A stretch of 30,134 nt of DNA from a virus. The position numbers were made by a program, and so were the translations under genes. Under the pieces are notes generated by a model. The model searched no databases. It saw only the letters and a list, made by a program, of their open reading frames with translations, and was not told where the DNA came from. Below, in pieces: positions 13,800 through 20,191 of the stretch. Location of the stretch: the IMG/VR virus record IMGVR_UViG_3300027741_000193, positions 1 through 30,134 of that record, one strand, 5' to 3'. Within the stretch, counting starts at the first letter, position 1, and each line of letters begins with the position of its first letter.

Positions 13800-14177
13800 T
13801 CAGCTGCGGCAGTTGATATTGTTGCCGGCAGCGTCGAGCACGTACCAATCCCGGTCTCTGTAGTTTTCCTCGGCGTACTCGTTGGCAGCAGCGTTGTTGG
13901 CTGCGTGGAACGTCTCGACCACGTCCCATTCACCGGATTCCATCGTGAACGCTATGCGGTACTCAGGCTGCTCTGTGTATGCGGGCATTGTGTCGCCTTG
14001 ACCAATGCACAGCACTTGCTCGCAGAACCGCTGGATGTCCAGATGTTCCACTCCGTCTTCGGCGGCACGGCGCACGTGAGCCCGGTACTCGGCGATGATG
14101 TCGCTCTTGGTAAACTTCGTGCCCTCCGCGTAAATGGCGGCTTCGGTCTCAATCTCAGAGGTGATCATTTTGTCCAT
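13800..14177 (-). CDS. Hypothetical protein
   Basis: A 125-aa protein starting MDKMITSEIETEAAIYAEGTKFTKSD. The ATG 14177 has AGGAG about 9 nt upstream; ATG 14168 is less well placed. The C-terminal part (PEYRIAFTMESGEWDVVETFHAANNAAANEYAEENYRDRDWYVLDAAGNNIN) reads as a beta-alpha domain resembling short phage proteins of unknown function. First half is helical and acidic. In the early operon. Confidence 0.75.
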   Translation of the reverse strand: MDKMITSEIETEAAIYAEGTKFTKSDIIAEYRAHVRRAAEDGVEHLDIQRFCEQVLCIGQGDTMPAYTEQPEYRIAFTMESGEWDVVETFHAANNAAANEYAEENYRDRDWYVLDAAGNNINCRS

Positions 14178-14205
14178 GATTTGAGCTCCTAGTCTCGTGT
14201 TCGTG

Positions 14206-14231
14206 GCCCGGCGGCGAAGTTGCCGCCGGGC
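14206..14231 (-). other. Strong GC intercistronic hairpin
   Basis: A perfect 10-bp stem, GCCCGGCGGC with GCCGCCGGGC, and a 6-nt loop, sits between the end of the 14241-14459 gene and the start of the 14177 gene. There is no T-run after it. Its stem-loop form is like the hairpin at 13766-13785, suggesting a shared role in mRNA processing or partial termination. Confidence 0.5.
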
Positions 14232-14240
14232 AATCAGCCA

Positions 14241-14459
14241 TCACAGGTATTTAGCCAGCCAGTGCTTCTGGGTCCGCATTGTTTCTGGCGACATGCAGCC
14301 TCGGCAAGACTCGTAGACCATTTTGGCTGCGATCCCATACTCGCCAGCAGGCACCTGGCTGGCAGGATCATTCATGGTGGCAACCACCATCCGCAGGAAT
14401 GACTGGCGGGTGTAGCCAAGGCTCGCAACCCGCATTTCGTAAGCGGCAGCAGTCGTCAT
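14241..14459 (-). CDS. Small hypothetical early protein
   Basis: A 72-aa protein (MTTAAAYEMRVASLGYTRQSFLRMVVATMNDP...), basic and helical, with a Cys pair in ESCRGCMSPETMRTQKHW. The ATG has GGAG 8 nt upstream. First gene after the promoter-operator at 14510-14537, so probably the first early gene to be expressed and repressed. Function unknown. Confidence 0.72.
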   Translation of the reverse strand: MTTAAAYEMRVASLGYTRQSFLRMVVATMNDPASQVPAGEYGIAAKMVYESCRGCMSPETMRTQKHWLAKYL

Positions 14460-14509
14460 GGTTTCGTCTCCGGTTCGTAGCTGCGAGTCACTCGTGCTCG
14501 CATGGGTGT

Positions 14510-14537
14510 ATTCTAGCGTCGGCGTTAGAAGTGTCTA
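14510..14537 (-). promoter_or_regulatory. Promoter with operator in its spacer
   Basis: On the minus strand, TAGACA (14537-14532), 16 bp, TAGAAT (14515-14510). The spacer contains the dyad TAACG-CCGA-CGCTA (14527-14514). A repressor bound there would block polymerase. Predicted leader about 44 nt to ATG 14459. Confidence 0.6.
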
Positions 14538-14585
14538 GGGGTGAGGCAAAATATTTTTTCTGGTGCGTTTTAGGCTGCAAAACGC

Positions 14586-14831
14586 CTAATTCGCCTTGAA
14601 TCCGCCCTTTGGGCGTCCGGTTTTCCCGGTCTTGGGGCGGTCGGCGGCGACCTTCTTAACCTCGGCCTCGTCAAAAACGAGGGCGGTTGGAGCGGCCCAG
14701 TAGCGGGTCAGCCCGCCCTTCTTGGCTCCAAGGATGCCAAGCTGGCGAACCCTACCCATCGAGACGCCGAGAATCTTGGCAGCGTCCGCTGTGGAGATGA
14801 GCGTCTTGCCGGTAGGGAGTGCCATGACCAT
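14586..14831 (-). CDS. Small HTH regulator or excisionase
   Basis: An 81-aa protein with TLISTADAAKILGVSMGRVRQLGILGAKKGGLTRYWAAPTALVFDEAEVKK, the excisionase/MerR-type winged HTH pattern (helix, turn, recognition helix, wing, final helix), and a basic C-terminus (RPKTGKTGRPKGGFKAN) that probably contacts the backbone. It is divergent from the integrase and upstream of the operator-bearing promoters, fitting a lysogeny repressor or an Xis-like directionality factor. The promoter at 14838-14865 ends so that the transcript begins at the A of ATG 14831. An internal ATG at 14825 is an alternative. Role inferred from layout. Confidence 0.75.
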   Translation of the reverse strand: MVMALPTGKTLISTADAAKILGVSMGRVRQLGILGAKKGGLTRYWAAPTALVFDEAEVKKVAADRPKTGKTGRPKGGFKAN

Positions 14832-14837
14832 ACCCAG

Positions 14838-14865
14838 ATATTAACGCCGGAATCAGAAGTGTCAA
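14838..14865 (-). promoter_or_regulatory. Promoter of the regulator gene, leaderless geometry
   Basis: On the minus strand, TTGACA (14865-14860), a 16-bp spacer and TAATAT (14843-14838). The position 7 bases beyond the -10 box is the A of ATG 14831. The spacer holds a one-half-degenerate copy of the operator (TGATT-CCGG-CGTTA, 14855-14842). This predicts self-regulation. Confidence 0.6.
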
Positions 14866-14920
14866 TTTGACGCTGCGAAACAGCCTTGTTTGCATCCGAC
14901 ACCGTCACGGCTCTACCCTA

Positions 14921-14936
14921 GGTACTGTACAGAACC
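14921..14936. promoter_or_regulatory. Palindrome upstream of the integrase
   Basis: GGTACTGTACAGAACC is palindromic at 14 of 16 positions and lies 24 bp before the integrase start at 14961. Its position suits an operator controlling int, or an arm/core site of the recombinase. Confidence 0.4.
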
Positions 14937-14960
14937 TGAGTGGAGGATAGGGCGTTGTAC

Positions 14961-15905
14961 ATGTGTATACTACCTCCAAACCCTACGAGAGATTTGGACA
15001 ACGAGGAAGCCATGCTACTACGAGACATCTACGAAAACGAATACGCCGTGATTGCAGCCCATACAGACGAGTGCCGAAGGCAGTATCGGCTGACGTTCGC
15101 CCGCTGGGCCGACCAGCTTGGCACCGAGCCGACGACTGCCCACCTCGACAGCCTGACGGTGCAGTTGTACGTGGCTCACCGGAAGAAGCACGTCAAGGCG
15201 GCAACGGCGAGAAAGGATCGGAACCAAATCAGCGCCATCTGGACGTACTGTGCCAAGCGTCGTTACGTGGAGCAGTTCCCAACCATCCCGCAGGTCAAGG
15301 CACCAGGCCGCATACCACGCGGATACACGGTCAATGACGTCTCTGCCCTGCTACGAGAGGCTATGAGGCGGAAACCGCCCTACAAGCCCACGCCGGTGCC
15401 TCCTCATGTGTTTATGCCGTCGCTCATCCGCAGCTGCTGGGAGACTGCTGAGAGAATCGGCAGCCACATGGCACTACGTTGGCGAGACGTGGACATGCTC
15501 CAGCGAACTGTCATTTTCCAAGCTGAGAATCGAAAAGGCGCGACCCGCGACATCATGCGTCCTATCTCAGAGGAGCAATGCCTATGGCTCAACCAGATGC
15601 GGCGTGGCGATGACGAACTCGTCTGGCCTTGGGCCGGGCACAAGAGCACGCTATGGCATCACTTCGGCAATATCTGCCGGCGTGCTGGCGTGGTCAATCG
15701 TGGATTTCACGGGTTGCGGAAGTCCGCCGCCAGTTACGTTGCATTGGCGGGAGGCGACGCCACGCAGCTGCTTGACCATTCCAACCCAGCGATTACCAAG
15801 AACCACTACCTAGACCAGACAATCAACAGGCCAAAACACACGGCGATTGATTTGCTGCCGAAACTAGACCTGGGCGACAAACCGCACGAGCCACCAGCGG
15901 CGTGA
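14961..15905 (+). CDS. int: Tyrosine-family integrase
   Basis: A 314-aa phage integrase from ATG 14961. The N-terminal core-binding part has RQYRLTFARWADQL...LTVQLYVAHRKKHVKAATARKDRNQI. The catalytic residues are R165 (ETAERIGSHMALRW), K192, H250-x-x-R253 (HGLRKSAASY), H273 (LDHSNPAITKNHY) and Y283. These define a site-specific recombinase that integrates the phage at an attachment site. The start is uncertain: TTG 14955 has GGAGGA 7 nt upstream, which is optimal, whereas from ATG 14961 the SD is 13 nt away, and a GTG at 14940 is also in frame. It is the first of three plus-strand genes. Confidence 0.93.
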   Translation: MCILPPNPTRDLDNEEAMLLRDIYENEYAVIAAHTDECRRQYRLTFARWADQLGTEPTTAHLDSLTVQLYVAHRKKHVKAATARKDRNQISAIWTYCAKRRYVEQFPTIPQVKAPGRIPRGYTVNDVSALLREAMRRKPPYKPTPVPPHVFMPSLIRSCWETAERIGSHMALRWRDVDMLQRTVIFQAENRKGATRDIMRPISEEQCLWLNQMRRGDDELVWPWAGHKSTLWHHFGNICRRAGVVNRGFHGLRKSAASYVALAGGDATQLLDHSNPAITKNHYLDQTINRPKHTAIDLLPKLDLGDKPHEPPAA

Positions 15906-15981
15906 TTCTCAACAAAGTTTCTAGCGGTGCGTTTTCGTAGAGTGTGCGTCAATTCGTCCTGCTACCTGAAAGGGGTGGTCT

Positions 15982-16365
15982 GTGGGATTTTTTGCCAATT
16001 TGTTTCGTGCCGGACCGAAGCCAGCCATCGACGTTGGGGATGGCTTGGGATACCGTGTCATCAATCCGTATAAGGTAGAGGTGCTGATTTGTCCTATGTG
16101 GCTCGAAGACGGATGCGATGACACCGGCAAACCAAAACGCAGAACTTTCTCAGCTATTGAAAAACTTAACGCGACTGTCGCATGCAGCACTGAATCTCAA
16201 GCATCTGGCGTTCTGGTTGTTCTTGAGAACATGGAGCACAACTGCGAACACTGTGGCGAAGAGGTGTTTGCATGGGAAAAGAAGTGCGAGGAGTGCAAGA
16301 AGCCGCTTTGGAAGGGCAGCAAGAAGCTTGAGATGGTCGTCGTGCACGTCCTCAAATTGCCTTGA
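15982..16365 (+). CDS. Zinc-ribbon protein
   Basis: A 127-aa protein from a GTG start with AAAGGGG 5-7 nt upstream. Residues 88-105 form C-x2-C-x10-C-x2-C (CEHCGEEVFAWEKKCEEC), a zinc ribbon. The N-terminal half (IDVGDGLGYRVINPYKVEVLICPMWLEDG) is beta-rich, and the protein ends with a basic then hydrophobic segment (SKKLEMVVVHVLKLP). Base composition is lower in GC than its neighbours. Located between integrase and the structured non-coding region; may be a regulator or moron gene expressed from the prophage. Function unknown. Confidence 0.7.
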   Translation: MGFFANLFRAGPKPAIDVGDGLGYRVINPYKVEVLICPMWLEDGCDDTGKPKRRTFSAIEKLNATVACSTESQASGVLVVLENMEHNCEHCGEEVFAWEKKCEECKKPLWKGSKKLEMVVVHVLKLP

Positions 16366-16504
16366 CCAACTCTGTCAAAGGGTACGGCATTTCCGGCAAA
16401 TTGCCTCGCACGCAATCACCGTGAAATGCCGTACCCTGTGACAAAACGTCTGCCCAAAAACATTCGGGCCGACATTCCGTCACGCCTTGACAAGTTCTGT
16501 CAAA
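16359..16504. repeat. Direct repeats flanking a 21-bp inverted repeat
   Basis: Two 21-bp direct repeats, 16359-16379 and 16484-16504, agree at 18 of 21 bases; each contains a TTGAC...GTCAA dyad. Between them is a 21-bp inverted repeat with one mismatch, 16373-16393 against 16423-16443 (core GGGTACGGCATTTC), with a 29-nt loop. A second copy of CAAATTGCCT is also present (about 16353 and 16398). Candidate attP region or recombinase/regulator binding cluster. Confidence 0.6.
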
Positions 16505-16515
16505 TGCCGATGCGT

Positions 16516-16542
16516 CGCCCGGTTGGCATACCCAGCCGGGCG
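16516..16542 (+). other. Strong GC hairpin before 16569 gene
   Basis: CGCCCGGTTGG pairs with CCAGCCGGGCG (one G-T wobble) across a 5-nt loop, 26 bp before the ATG at 16569. It lacks a U-tract. Could be a structured 5' leader of the 16569 gene or part of a recombination site. Confidence 0.5.
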
Positions 16543-16568
16543 GCGTTCCACATTCGCGAATTGAGAAC

Positions 16569-16781
16569 ATGCCACACGTCAGCCTCCGCTTCCGCCTGCC
16601 CGACGAGCAAGTCGAGTTCACTGCCGCCCTCCAGGGTGCCGACGCCAAGTCGGCGATCTGGCAGGTCGATCAGTACTGCCGCTCGATCCTCAAGCACGGC
16701 GAGCCGAGCGAGGAGACGAGGCGGCACCTAGAGGAGATACGAGAGATGCTGAGAGAAAGGCCTGGGCTGCTGGATGACTGA
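16569..16781 (+). CDS. Small conserved hypothetical protein
   Basis: A 70-aa acidic, helical protein, MPHVSLRFRLPDEQVEFTAALQGADAKSAIWQVDQYCRSILKHGEPSEETRRHLEEIREML. The opening beta strand and LPDE-VEF resemble small phage proteins of unknown function that I have seen near head or integration genes. The SD is weak (GAGAA). It ends in a convergent region with the late genes. Confidence is moderate because the evidence is composition and the position only. Confidence 0.65.
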   Translation: MPHVSLRFRLPDEQVEFTAALQGADAKSAIWQVDQYCRSILKHGEPSEETRRHLEEIREMLRERPGLLDD

Positions 16782-16912
16782 GTGTCAAGATTTTTTGCAA
16801 AAAAACTGGTGGCTACTGCACACTTAGTCGCCCTTTCCGTCACCTTGTGTGCAGCGACACGTTCCCGAAACGTATCCCAAAAACAACGAGAAAGCGACGT
16901 TTGCCGATACGA
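16782..16912. other. Convergent intergenic region with inverted repeats
   Basis: No gene is visible in this 131-bp gap between convergent genes. It contains the palindrome TTTTTTGCAAAAAA (16791-16804) and an 8-bp inverted repeat, CTGCACAC (16816-16823) with GTGTGCAG (16847-16854). Both could serve as transcription stops for opposing operons, though no classical GC hairpin plus T-run is present. Confidence 0.4.
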
Positions 16913-17302
16913 TCAGTCAAAGATGTGCAACTTCGCCGCCTGCCTTTGCGCCATCGCTTCCACCCTGGCTGGCTTGCCCGGCTCGGACGGCAGCCTGTCC
17001 GGAGGCCGCATAAACACCTCGATGTCCTCGGCCAGTGCTGCCGCCCGGTACTCCACCTCTCGCACAGTGTCGAGCACGAGCGTGTGATCTCCCGCCTGGG
17101 CACGGTCTCGCAGTTCGCCCTGCCCGCCCTTGCTCGGATCGTAGAGCAGTTCAATGCACCACGTGACGCGAGCGCCAATCCTCGCCAGCTTGGTCAAGAA
17201 CTTTCGCATAGGTGGCGACAGCCTCTCGGGCATGCGTCTCCGCTTGCCCTTCGCTGGCGGCAGATCATCATCGGTGACGAACGAACGCTGTACCTCGCCC
17301 AT
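16913..17302 (-). CDS. Hypothetical protein
   Basis: A 129-aa protein, MGEVQRSFVTDDDLPPAKGKRRRMPERLSPPMRKFLTKLARIG..., with a basic patch, a helical core and a long helix near the end (LDTVREVEYRAAALAEDIEVFMRP). No family recognised. The start at 17302 carries the start-associated motif and lacks an SD; the TGA of the upstream gene lies inside the motif. It is the last gene of the late-side block. Confidence 0.7.
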   Translation of the reverse strand: MGEVQRSFVTDDDLPPAKGKRRRMPERLSPPMRKFLTKLARIGARVTWCIELLYDPSKGGQGELRDRAQAGDHTLVLDTVREVEYRAAALAEDIEVFMRPPDRLPSEPGKPARVEAMAQRQAAKLHIFD

Positions 17303-17327
17303 GCGGTGAGTGTTGCACAGGCGTCAA
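17300..17327 (-). promoter_or_regulatory. Start-associated motif, copy 2
   Basis: On the minus strand: TTGACG, 4 nt, TGCAACACT, 4 nt, GCATG, the ATG being the start at 17302. Same spacing and conserved positions as the copies at 503-530, 2990-3017 and 22860-22887. Confidence 0.6.
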
Positions 17328-17707
17328 GTTCGCCGGGCTTCCTTGCATGCCTGACGCATCCACGTACGGTTTGCCATTGACGCAAACCAGAGCCGCGCAA
17401 AAACCTCAACAGCCTCGCGTCCGACGTCAGCGTAGAGCGTTCGCAGTTCCGGCGACGCCCCCCACATGGCTTCGACGTCCTCTTGAACTTTGGCGATCAG
17501 CACCTTGGCGTCCATGACCGCGAGCATCTGCGACTGAGGCTGCGTCCTTGCCAACTTCGTCCAGTGCTCTGAGTTCCAGCAGCGGCAGATTGCGTCGCAG
17601 AACTCGTCGAACGCACGCCCAGCCTGAACGGCTCGCGGCCCGATCTCTGCTCTGAGCCGGCCACGCAAGTGCGCCAGCATCCCAGCCGGCGCGTCGCCCA
17701 CCGTCAC
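17324..17707 (-). CDS. Hypothetical protein
   Basis: A 127-aa frame from a GTG that overlaps the previous stop by 4 nt (GTGA). It starts TVGDAPAGMLAHLRGRLRAEIGPRAVQAGRAFDEFCDAICRCWNSEHWTKLART and ends with WMRQACKEARRT. Upstream in the same frame, ACFICSACGREVTV would add a Cys motif, so a start farther upstream (GTG 17770) is possible. Helical, no family recognised. Confidence 0.55.
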   Translation of the reverse strand: MTVGDAPAGMLAHLRGRLRAEIGPRAVQAGRAFDEFCDAICRCWNSEHWTKLARTQPQSQMLAVMDAKVLIAKVQEDVEAMWGASPELRTLYADVGREAVEVFARLWFASMANRTWMRQACKEARRT

Positions 17708-18012
17708 CTCCCGCCCGCAGGCAGAGCAGATGAAACAGGCGTGAGCGACGCGCCGGGCGGGCTCTTGCACTTGCAGGAAGCAGGGCAAGGGCAGACAGTC
17801 CTGTGCCCGTCGCCGTGCGTGATGTAGCCCTTGCCACCGCACTCGGTGCAACAGCCGGGTTTTGGTGGCTCTGGCTGCGGTTGTGGAGCCTTTTCCTGTG
17901 CCGTTGCGGCGTACGCTGCCGAGACAGCCGCTGAGGCTTTGGGAGCCTCGCGGTCGATTTGTGCAGGGTCAGCGGCGAGCGACGCCAGAACGGAGAGCAG
18001 CCACTGCCACAT
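17704..18012 (-). CDS. Membrane-anchored Cys-rich protein
   Basis: A 102-aa protein, MWQWLLSVLASLAADPAQIDREAP..., with an N-terminal hydrophobic segment, an Ala/Pro linker (about 28-53) and a Cys-rich tail: CCTECGGKGYITHGDGHRTVCPCPASCKCK. CxxCGGKG is the DnaJ-type zinc-finger repeat; two more C-x-C pairs follow. It sits in the small-membrane-protein cluster beside the cysteine peptidase. Spanin-like or lysis-accessory roles are possible. Start ATG 18012, 2 nt after the upstream stop. Confidence 0.68.
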   Translation of the reverse strand: MWQWLLSVLASLAADPAQIDREAPKASAAVSAAYAATAQEKAPQPQPEPPKPGCCTECGGKGYITHGDGHRTVCPCPASCKCKSPPGASLTPVSSALPAGGR

Positions 18013-18014
18013 GA

Positions 18015-18275
18015 TTACCACCCTTGCCCGTGGTTGAGGACGCGATTCCCGTTCTCGTCGACGCGAGCGTGCACGACGTACGCCTGCTCTGCCGGAGGCG
18101 GCTCGGCGAACGCCATCATCCAGAGCCCTGCCTTGGCGATCCTTGCCAGCAGTCGCAGCACGGGGCGGTCTTGATGCGGCTTGACCGGCGAATGGTCCGA
18201 TGTCGCTGCCCACCACGTCAGCATCACTGCCACCAGGCCGACGACGACGGCTGTCTGAATCTCACGCTTGGTCAT
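18015..18275 (-). CDS. Single-pass membrane protein
   Basis: An 86-aa protein starting MTKREIQTAVVVGLVAVMLTWWAATSDHSP, a single TM segment (about 6-25) and a soluble remainder with basic and acidic residues. The ATG overlaps the upstream stop by 4 nt. Part of the small membrane-gene run at 17704-20547. Possible holin or spanin component; not provable from sequence. Confidence 0.68.
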   Translation of the reverse strand: MTKREIQTAVVVGLVAVMLTWWAATSDHSPVKPHQDRPVLRLLARIAKAGLWMMAFAEPPPAEQAYVVHARVDENGNRVLNHGQGW

Positions 18276-18499
18276 CGGTCTACGCTCCACAGGGACCAAA
18301 GGAACATCACGACACAGGCACCGATGACGCTGCCAATCAGACCGGCAGGAGCGTCACCGAACGGCAGGCCGCCAGCGAGCGAACCGATGCAGCCGAGGCC
18401 GATAGTCGGCACCCAACCTTCCGGGCAGCGCCCAGGCATCAGCCACTTGGCGATGCCACCAGCTACGGCACCAAATAAGAGCCACATGACGAGCGACAT
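18272..18499 (-). CDS. GlsB/YeaQ-like small membrane protein
   Basis: A 75-aa protein with three hydrophobic segments: SLVMWLLFGAVAGGIAKWL, PTIGLGCIGSLAGGLPFG and AGLIGSVIGACVVMFLWSLW. The pattern (GA-AGG-A--L-PG...T---G--GS--GG----LIGS--GA) matches the YeaQ/YmgE (GlsB) family, small membrane proteins often called transglycosylase-associated. In a phage, next to a peptidase, a holin-type function is possible. ATG 18499 has AGGAG 5 nt upstream. Confidence 0.78.
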   Translation of the reverse strand: MSLVMWLLFGAVAGGIAKWLMPGRCPEGWVPTIGLGCIGSLAGGLPFGDAPAGLIGSVIGACVVMFLWSLWSVDR

Positions 18500-18507
18500 A
18501 AGCACTC

Positions 18508-19647
18508 CTACTGTGCGAGATGGAACGTGTCAGCAATGAGGCGTGCAGGCGACGGCGTGCGGGCCTGCTTCTCTGGCGGCGCAGGTGCGAGCCAGTTGCC
18601 GTGGTCAAGGTTGCGATACTTGAAGTTCACGCCTGAGATGCTGAAGGAGTCTTGCCCAGAGAGCATCGCGTCAACTGTCTGGCGATCCACCCAGAAGGAG
18701 CCGTCAGGCTGGTCCGCCGGCCACTTTGGGCCGGAGTTGAAGACGCCCCACGAATTGATACAGAGCAGCCCGTCACGCTTGCCTTCGTTCTTGGCGTAAC
18801 GCACGCCGATAAAGCACATGCAGTGCGCCCATGAGCCGCTTCGAGGTGCAAACCCATCGGCGTCACGCTGCGAGGAAAAGCCAACGCCGCTGCACACTGG
18901 CACACAAAATCCACTTTCCAAACTTGCCGCAGCCTCATCAAAGTTCCGCACAAGAGCGACGTGTGTGGCAGTGTTCTTGTTGGCAAGCTTGGCAAGCGAA
19001 ATCCCAGCCTGACCGCCACCGCAGAGGACGTTGCCCCATTCCTTCGCTCGGGCCGGGCTGTAGGCGGTCAAGTCAGCACCGGGATACTGCTGGCGAAAAA
19101 GGATGCCGCCGACAGTCTTGTCTGTGCATTTGCCAGCCACCCAACGTGCAGCTGCACCGCCATAGCTTCCATCGCCGTAGCCTGCCTGACTCACTGGCGG
19201 CAGACGCCCGGCGGTCCTTGATCCGCTATAGATTGCTTCGGTCGCCACAATCTTTGGCGGCTCTGGCAATTCGCCTTCTGCCCAGTCAACGCACTGGCCG
19301 ACGTAGCTGCCCATAGCCCAGCCAAAGCTGACGCAGTCGCCGATGCCCTGCTTCCACGGGCCGAATGGTTTGCCGTAGACCTGGCGGTGAGCCCGGTCAG
19401 CGTACCGATACAGAAACGTGTCTTTCTGCTTGGCGTTCTTGATGACGTCCTTGGCAGCGTCTGAGAAAAGCGGCTGGTCAAGTTCCGCGAGAAACTGTCG
19501 CGTCCCGACCGGATCAGGCACGTAGCCGAACTGCCCGTCAATCTGCGCGGCGACTCGGCGAGTGGCTCGCTCAACGAGCACGCCGAGGATCGCCATGACG
19601 ATCACCGCGGACACAGCAGACAGCGACCAGCGATCACTTTGTGACAT
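18508..19647 (-). CDS. Papain-like cysteine peptidase, membrane anchored
   Basis: A 379-aa protein with a TM anchor (residues 8-24) and a papain-type peptidase domain. Catalytic C105 is in KQGIGDCVSFGWAMG, H275 in GSWAHCMCFIG and N298 in LLCINSWGVFNSG, the three papain triad positions in the usual order. Q100 could form the oxyanion hole, though spaced 5 rather than 6 residues from Cys. Phages normally lyse with glycosidases or amidases, so a C1-type peptidase in a membrane-protein cluster is unusual. It may cut wall or envelope proteins, which fits planctomycete envelopes. The start at ATG 19647 overlaps the preceding gene by 14 nt; an upstream frame extends into it. Confidence 0.85.
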   Translation of the reverse strand: MSQSDRWSLSAVSAVIVMAILGVLVERATRRVAAQIDGQFGYVPDPVGTRQFLAELDQPLFSDAAKDVIKNAKQKDTFLYRYADRAHRQVYGKPFGPWKQGIGDCVSFGWAMGSYVGQCVDWAEGELPEPPKIVATEAIYSGSRTAGRLPPVSQAGYGDGSYGGAAARWVAGKCTDKTVGGILFRQQYPGADLTAYSPARAKEWGNVLCGGGQAGISLAKLANKNTATHVALVRNFDEAAASLESGFCVPVCSGVGFSSQRDADGFAPRSGSWAHCMCFIGVRYAKNEGKRDGLLCINSWGVFNSGPKWPADQPDGSFWVDRQTVDAMLSGQDSFSISGVNFKYRNLDHGNWLAPAPPEKQARTPSPARLIADTFHLAQ

Positions 19648-20191
19648 CGGCAGCAGCCCTCGAAAGGTCACGTAGTGCAGAGATCCACGCCGCACGGCTT
19701 TCGGGCGTCACAGGACCGCCAGACGAGCCGACAGCGTCGTCTAGGAATTTGTGGACGGCGTCCCTGACTGCTGGCTGTCGAGCACCGATGCTCTGGCCCT
19801 TGCAACGCATATCGCGTGCTGCGATACGCAGGTCGTCAAACGCAACGCCGGTCTTCAGACGCTGATCGTGTTGCCCGTCGTACTCAATGCAATCTGCGAG
19901 TTCGCCGCAGAGGGCCGACATCGTCGCCGCATCTTCGGCGGCAGTCGCACCGATAAACTTGCCACGCAGCGTGAACGCACCCGGCGGCACCGGAACGGGC
20001 TGCGGCGTCGGGCTACTCGAGCGGCTCGGCATGAAGGCAATCGAAGCAGCGACGATCAGGGCAAGTGCGGCAACGTGCTTGCCATCAATGGTCGGCATCT
20101 TTGCCGTGGCATACCACGCCCTCACCTTCTCGGTGACCTGTTGGCCGGCGAGGACATAGACGGCGAAAGCCACAAGCAAGGCTGTGATCAC
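19634..20191 (-). CDS. Membrane protein with periplasm-like C-terminal domain
   Basis: A 185-aa protein from a GTG start (SD GAGGT, GTGA overlap with the upstream gene). Two TM segments, ITALLVAFAVYVLAGQ (2-17) and HVAALALIVAASIAF (39-53), precede a Pro/Ser linker and a soluble helical domain with Cys residues (SALCGELADCIEYD...DMRCKGQS). Adjacent to the peptidase. Part of the putative lysis block; no family recognised. Confidence 0.7.
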   Translation of the reverse strand: MITALLVAFAVYVLAGQQVTEKVRAWYATAKMPTIDGKHVAALALIVAASIAFMPSRSSSPTPQPVPVPPGAFTLRGKFIGATAAEDAATMSALCGELADCIEYDGQHDQRLKTGVAFDDLRIAARDMRCKGQSIGARQPAVRDAVHKFLDDAVGSSGGPVTPESRAAWISALRDLSRAAADVTK

